Below are positions 62,529 to 64,000 of a DNA stretch of 64,000 nt, in pieces. The first letter of the stretch is position 1; every line of letters starts with the position of its first letter. The stretch is from contig NZ_JAILWA010000003.1 of assembly GCF_025699255.1 (NCBI RefSeq), forward strand, positions 1-64,000, in the 5' to 3' direction. The notes below the pieces were generated by a model. That model did not search any database. It was not told where the DNA came from and worked only from the letters and a program-made list of their open reading frames with translations. Made by a program: the position numbers and the translations under genes. The DNA comes from Nitrosopumilus sp. (lineage in GTDB: Archaea > Thermoproteota > Nitrososphaeria > Nitrososphaerales > Nitrosopumilaceae).

Positions 62529-62759
62529 CTAAGCTAGTTCACCTAGAAAATGAACTGTATGGTTTGTTACTACAACAGTTCTATCTTTTGGAACATGAAA
62601 TAATTTTTTTGATCCACTAGAAGATTGAACAATAAGTTTTGCATATGGGTCTTTAAGTGATTTGTAAAGAATTCCTTTATCGCCTACTGATTGAGACCAA
62701 TGATTTCCTTGCACAAAAGATATTGTTTGGAATTTTATAACTTGATACGAATAAACCAT
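62529..62759 (-). CDS. Small hypothetical protein after crcB
   Basis: 76 residues with beta-type pattern (SYQVIKFQTISFVQ, KLIVQSSSGSKKLFHVP, TVVVTNHTVHFLG). It starts 6 bases after the crcB stop, so the two are co-transcribed. Possibly related to fluoride tolerance by context only. Confidence 0.52.
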   Translation of the reverse strand: MVYSYQVIKFQTISFVQGNHWSQSVGDKGILYKSLKDPYAKLIVQSSSGSKKLFHVPKDRTVVVTNHTVHFLGELA

Positions 62760-62765
62760 TTCTAA

Positions 62766-63149
62766 TTAATTATTAACAATTGCACTCATTAATGACTTTC
62801 CTCCTATTAATGCAGTAATTGACAGACCAATATTTGCCAAAATATTGATAGCTAGTGCTCCATAATGATTATTCTCTAATAGATTACTTGAATCCAGTGC
62901 AAATGAAGACATTGTAGTAAGTGAACCACAAAATCCTACTGCGGCAAATAGAGAATATCTACCATCCAAATTCCAGTATTCAGATAATACAATAAATGAT
63001 CCTAGAACAAATGCCCCCAGAACATTGACTATCAAAACGTTGAGTGGTAATGTGTTGAAAAGTAATGGTGATTCAGTGACTTTGTATCTTAGAAATGCTC
63101 CTAGTACTGAACCTGCTGCAAGAAAAACAAACTCTAATCCTTTCATCAC
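62766..63149 (-). CDS. crcB: Fluoride ion channel (Fluc/CrcB)
   Basis: 127 residues with four membrane helices. VLGAFLRYKV at the start, NVLIVNVLGAFVLGSF (the Asn-rich helix) and GFCGSLTTMSSFALDS (family GFCGgxTTfSTF) are diagnostic. It exports fluoride as an antiparallel dimer. Only one gene is present here, so a homodimer is expected. No fluoride riboswitch was recognised upstream. Confidence 0.9.
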   Translation of the reverse strand: MMKGLEFVFLAAGSVLGAFLRYKVTESPLLFNTLPLNVLIVNVLGAFVLGSFIVLSEYWNLDGRYSLFAAVGFCGSLTTMSSFALDSSNLLENNHYGALAINILANIGLSITALIGGKSLMSAIVNN

Positions 63150-63275
63150 ACAAATCAGACAATTTGGTATTATTAGTGCTATATGGAAAAAATCTGGCTA
63201 AATTGTGCCTAATTTCAGATTGAATTAGAAATTATGTATATGGTTTTTATAGGTTCAATATTTTCCCCAGACTGA

Positions 63276-63467
63276 ATGACATTAAAATTGAGATGTGAAG
63301 ACTATGGTTTTGAATGTGATTACATTCTAGATGAAGAAAAAACTGTAGGTCTGATTGAAAAATTAAGAAATCATTTTGAAGAAGAACACGGAATTGATTA
63401 TACTGTTGAAGCAGTTACTCAAATGATAACAAATCGTGGTCACTCTTTAGAATCAATTAAGAAATAG
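63276..63467 (+). CDS. DUF1059-type small protein
   Basis: 63 residues. LRCEDYGFECDYILDEE and NHFEEEHGIDYT match the short DUF1059 family, with two Cys and a pair of His that might bind metal. The 181-base gap after it (63468-63648) ends in the promoter of the second TFB. Confidence 0.72.
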   Translation: MTLKLRCEDYGFECDYILDEEKTVGLIEKLRNHFEEEHGIDYTVEAVTQMITNRGHSLESIKK

Positions 63468-63648
63468 ATAATTTCTTTAAAAAAATTATTTTCATTTTTA
63501 ACATTTATTACAATGTGTGTTGCATTATAGATAAGAATTAAATTTCTACAATAAGTTGAGGAATTTTTCGTTTATGAAGTTTGGTTTTGAATCAAAAATT
63601 TCCTGAATCATATTATTTTTATTTTATAATCACCAATAGTAGTTAATA

Positions 63649-64000
63649 GTGGTAGAAAATTATTCAAATGATTATGATGTCAAGTGTCAGTTAGATACTT
63701 GCAAAACCTACCCTACAATAACAGATTCTGAAAGAGGAGAAATTGTTTGTGGGGGTTGCGGTCTTATTCTATTGCAAAATATGGCTGACGCATCATATGA
63801 AAACAACGGTTACAACTCTGAAGACTTTATGAAACTATCAAGAACAGGTCCTGCTACATCACTTACAATGCATGACAAAGGACTTTCAACTGTAATTGGT
63901 ACAAATAAAGATTCTTCTGGAAATTCATTATCTAGCAAAACAAAATATGAATTCAATAGACTAAGAACATGGGATCAAAGAAGCAAATCAAGAAAAACTG
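63649..64000 (+). CDS. tfb: Second transcription factor B, truncated by window end
   Basis: The frame starts with a GTG at 63649 and is open to the window end (117 codons). An N-terminal zinc ribbon has Cys13-x4-Cys18 and Cys34-x2-Cys37; the first pair is wider than the CX2C usual in TFB. SLTMHDKGLSTVIGTNKDSSG and RLRTWDQRSKSR match the B-reader/linker of the other TFB at 59611. A TATA-like ATTTTATAATC lies about 20-30 bases upstream, fitting leaderless transcription. Confidence 0.85.
   Translation, partial: MVENYSNDYDVKCQLDTCKTYPTITDSERGEIVCGGCGLILLQNMADASYENNGYNSEDFMKLSRTGPATSLTMHDKGLSTVIGTNKDSSGNSLSSKTKYEFNRLRTWDQRSKSRKT

Overview
The window is a 64 kb stretch of AT-rich archaeal chromosome. 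Several genes point to an ammonia-oxidising thaumarchaeon of the Nitrosopumilaceae type: ESCRT-III/CdvB division proteins, two TFB transcription factors, an archaeal NFACT protein, aconitase-X phosphomevalonate dehydratase, preQ0/archaeosine genes, cobalamin methyltransferases, GPN-loop GTPase and many leaderless TTG/GTG starts. I did not run any search; species placement is inference.

Layout. 1-1.8 kb: the 5' part of a repeat-rich surface protein and its unusual leader. 1.8-13.4 kb: housekeeping genes (NFACT; cbiT-cbiL-cbiF; a racemase homologue lacking its catalytic cysteines; a CdvB paralogue; a dolichol-phosphate sugar transferase; endonuclease III; the two subunits of phosphomevalonate dehydratase) with secreted proteins between them. 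13.4-24.5 kb: a giant cadherin-like/RTX surface protein, sulfate assimilation (sat, cysH), a ThiI-like protein without its PP-loop, a glycosyltransferase, a structured RNA candidate, an SDR and small conserved proteins. 24.5-26.3 kb: a zinc metallopeptidase overlapping an Lrp-type ligand-binding domain. About 26.3-43.8 kb: an accessory island that looks like an integrated replicon carrying a defence cluster. 43.8-64 kb: core genome again (UPF0104 protein, GPN GTPase, thrB, queC, folE, queE, a membrane-anchored winged-helix regulator, second CdvB paralogue, second structured RNA candidate, SDR, cysQ, cysC, hemerythrin, Na+/H+ antiporter, TFB, fluoride channel, start of a second TFB).

The island is the most interesting part. 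Its left part has ribbon-helix-helix and winged-helix proteins, a P-loop replication-type ATPase and iteron-like noncoding repeats. Its right end has a tyrosine recombinase. Between them lies a defence cluster: a Cas4-like Fe-S nuclease, a divergently read CARF-like/HTH regulator, hsdM-hsdS, hsdR-hsdS2, and an operon of two unknown proteins, three overlapping mini zinc-ribbon proteins and a HEPN-like protein. Three promoters (nuclease, hsdM, downstream operon) carry the same three-half-site operator, ATACGA-N7-TCGTAT-N-ATACGA, at the same distance (36-37 bases) from the start codon. One copy also abuts the start codon of the CARF-like gene. I read this as one regulon in which a ligand-sensing CARF-like regulator controls type I restriction-modification together with a Cas4-like nuclease and a HEPN-type candidate, without any CRISPR array or Cas10 in the window.

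Co-operating genes elsewhere: sat and cysH (sulfate to sulfite), with cysC and cysQ 38 kb away; queC, folE and queE (preQ0 for archaeosine) clustered at 46.9-49.2 kb; PMDh large and small subunits (archaeal mevalonate route to lipids); three cobalamin ring methyltransferases in one operon.
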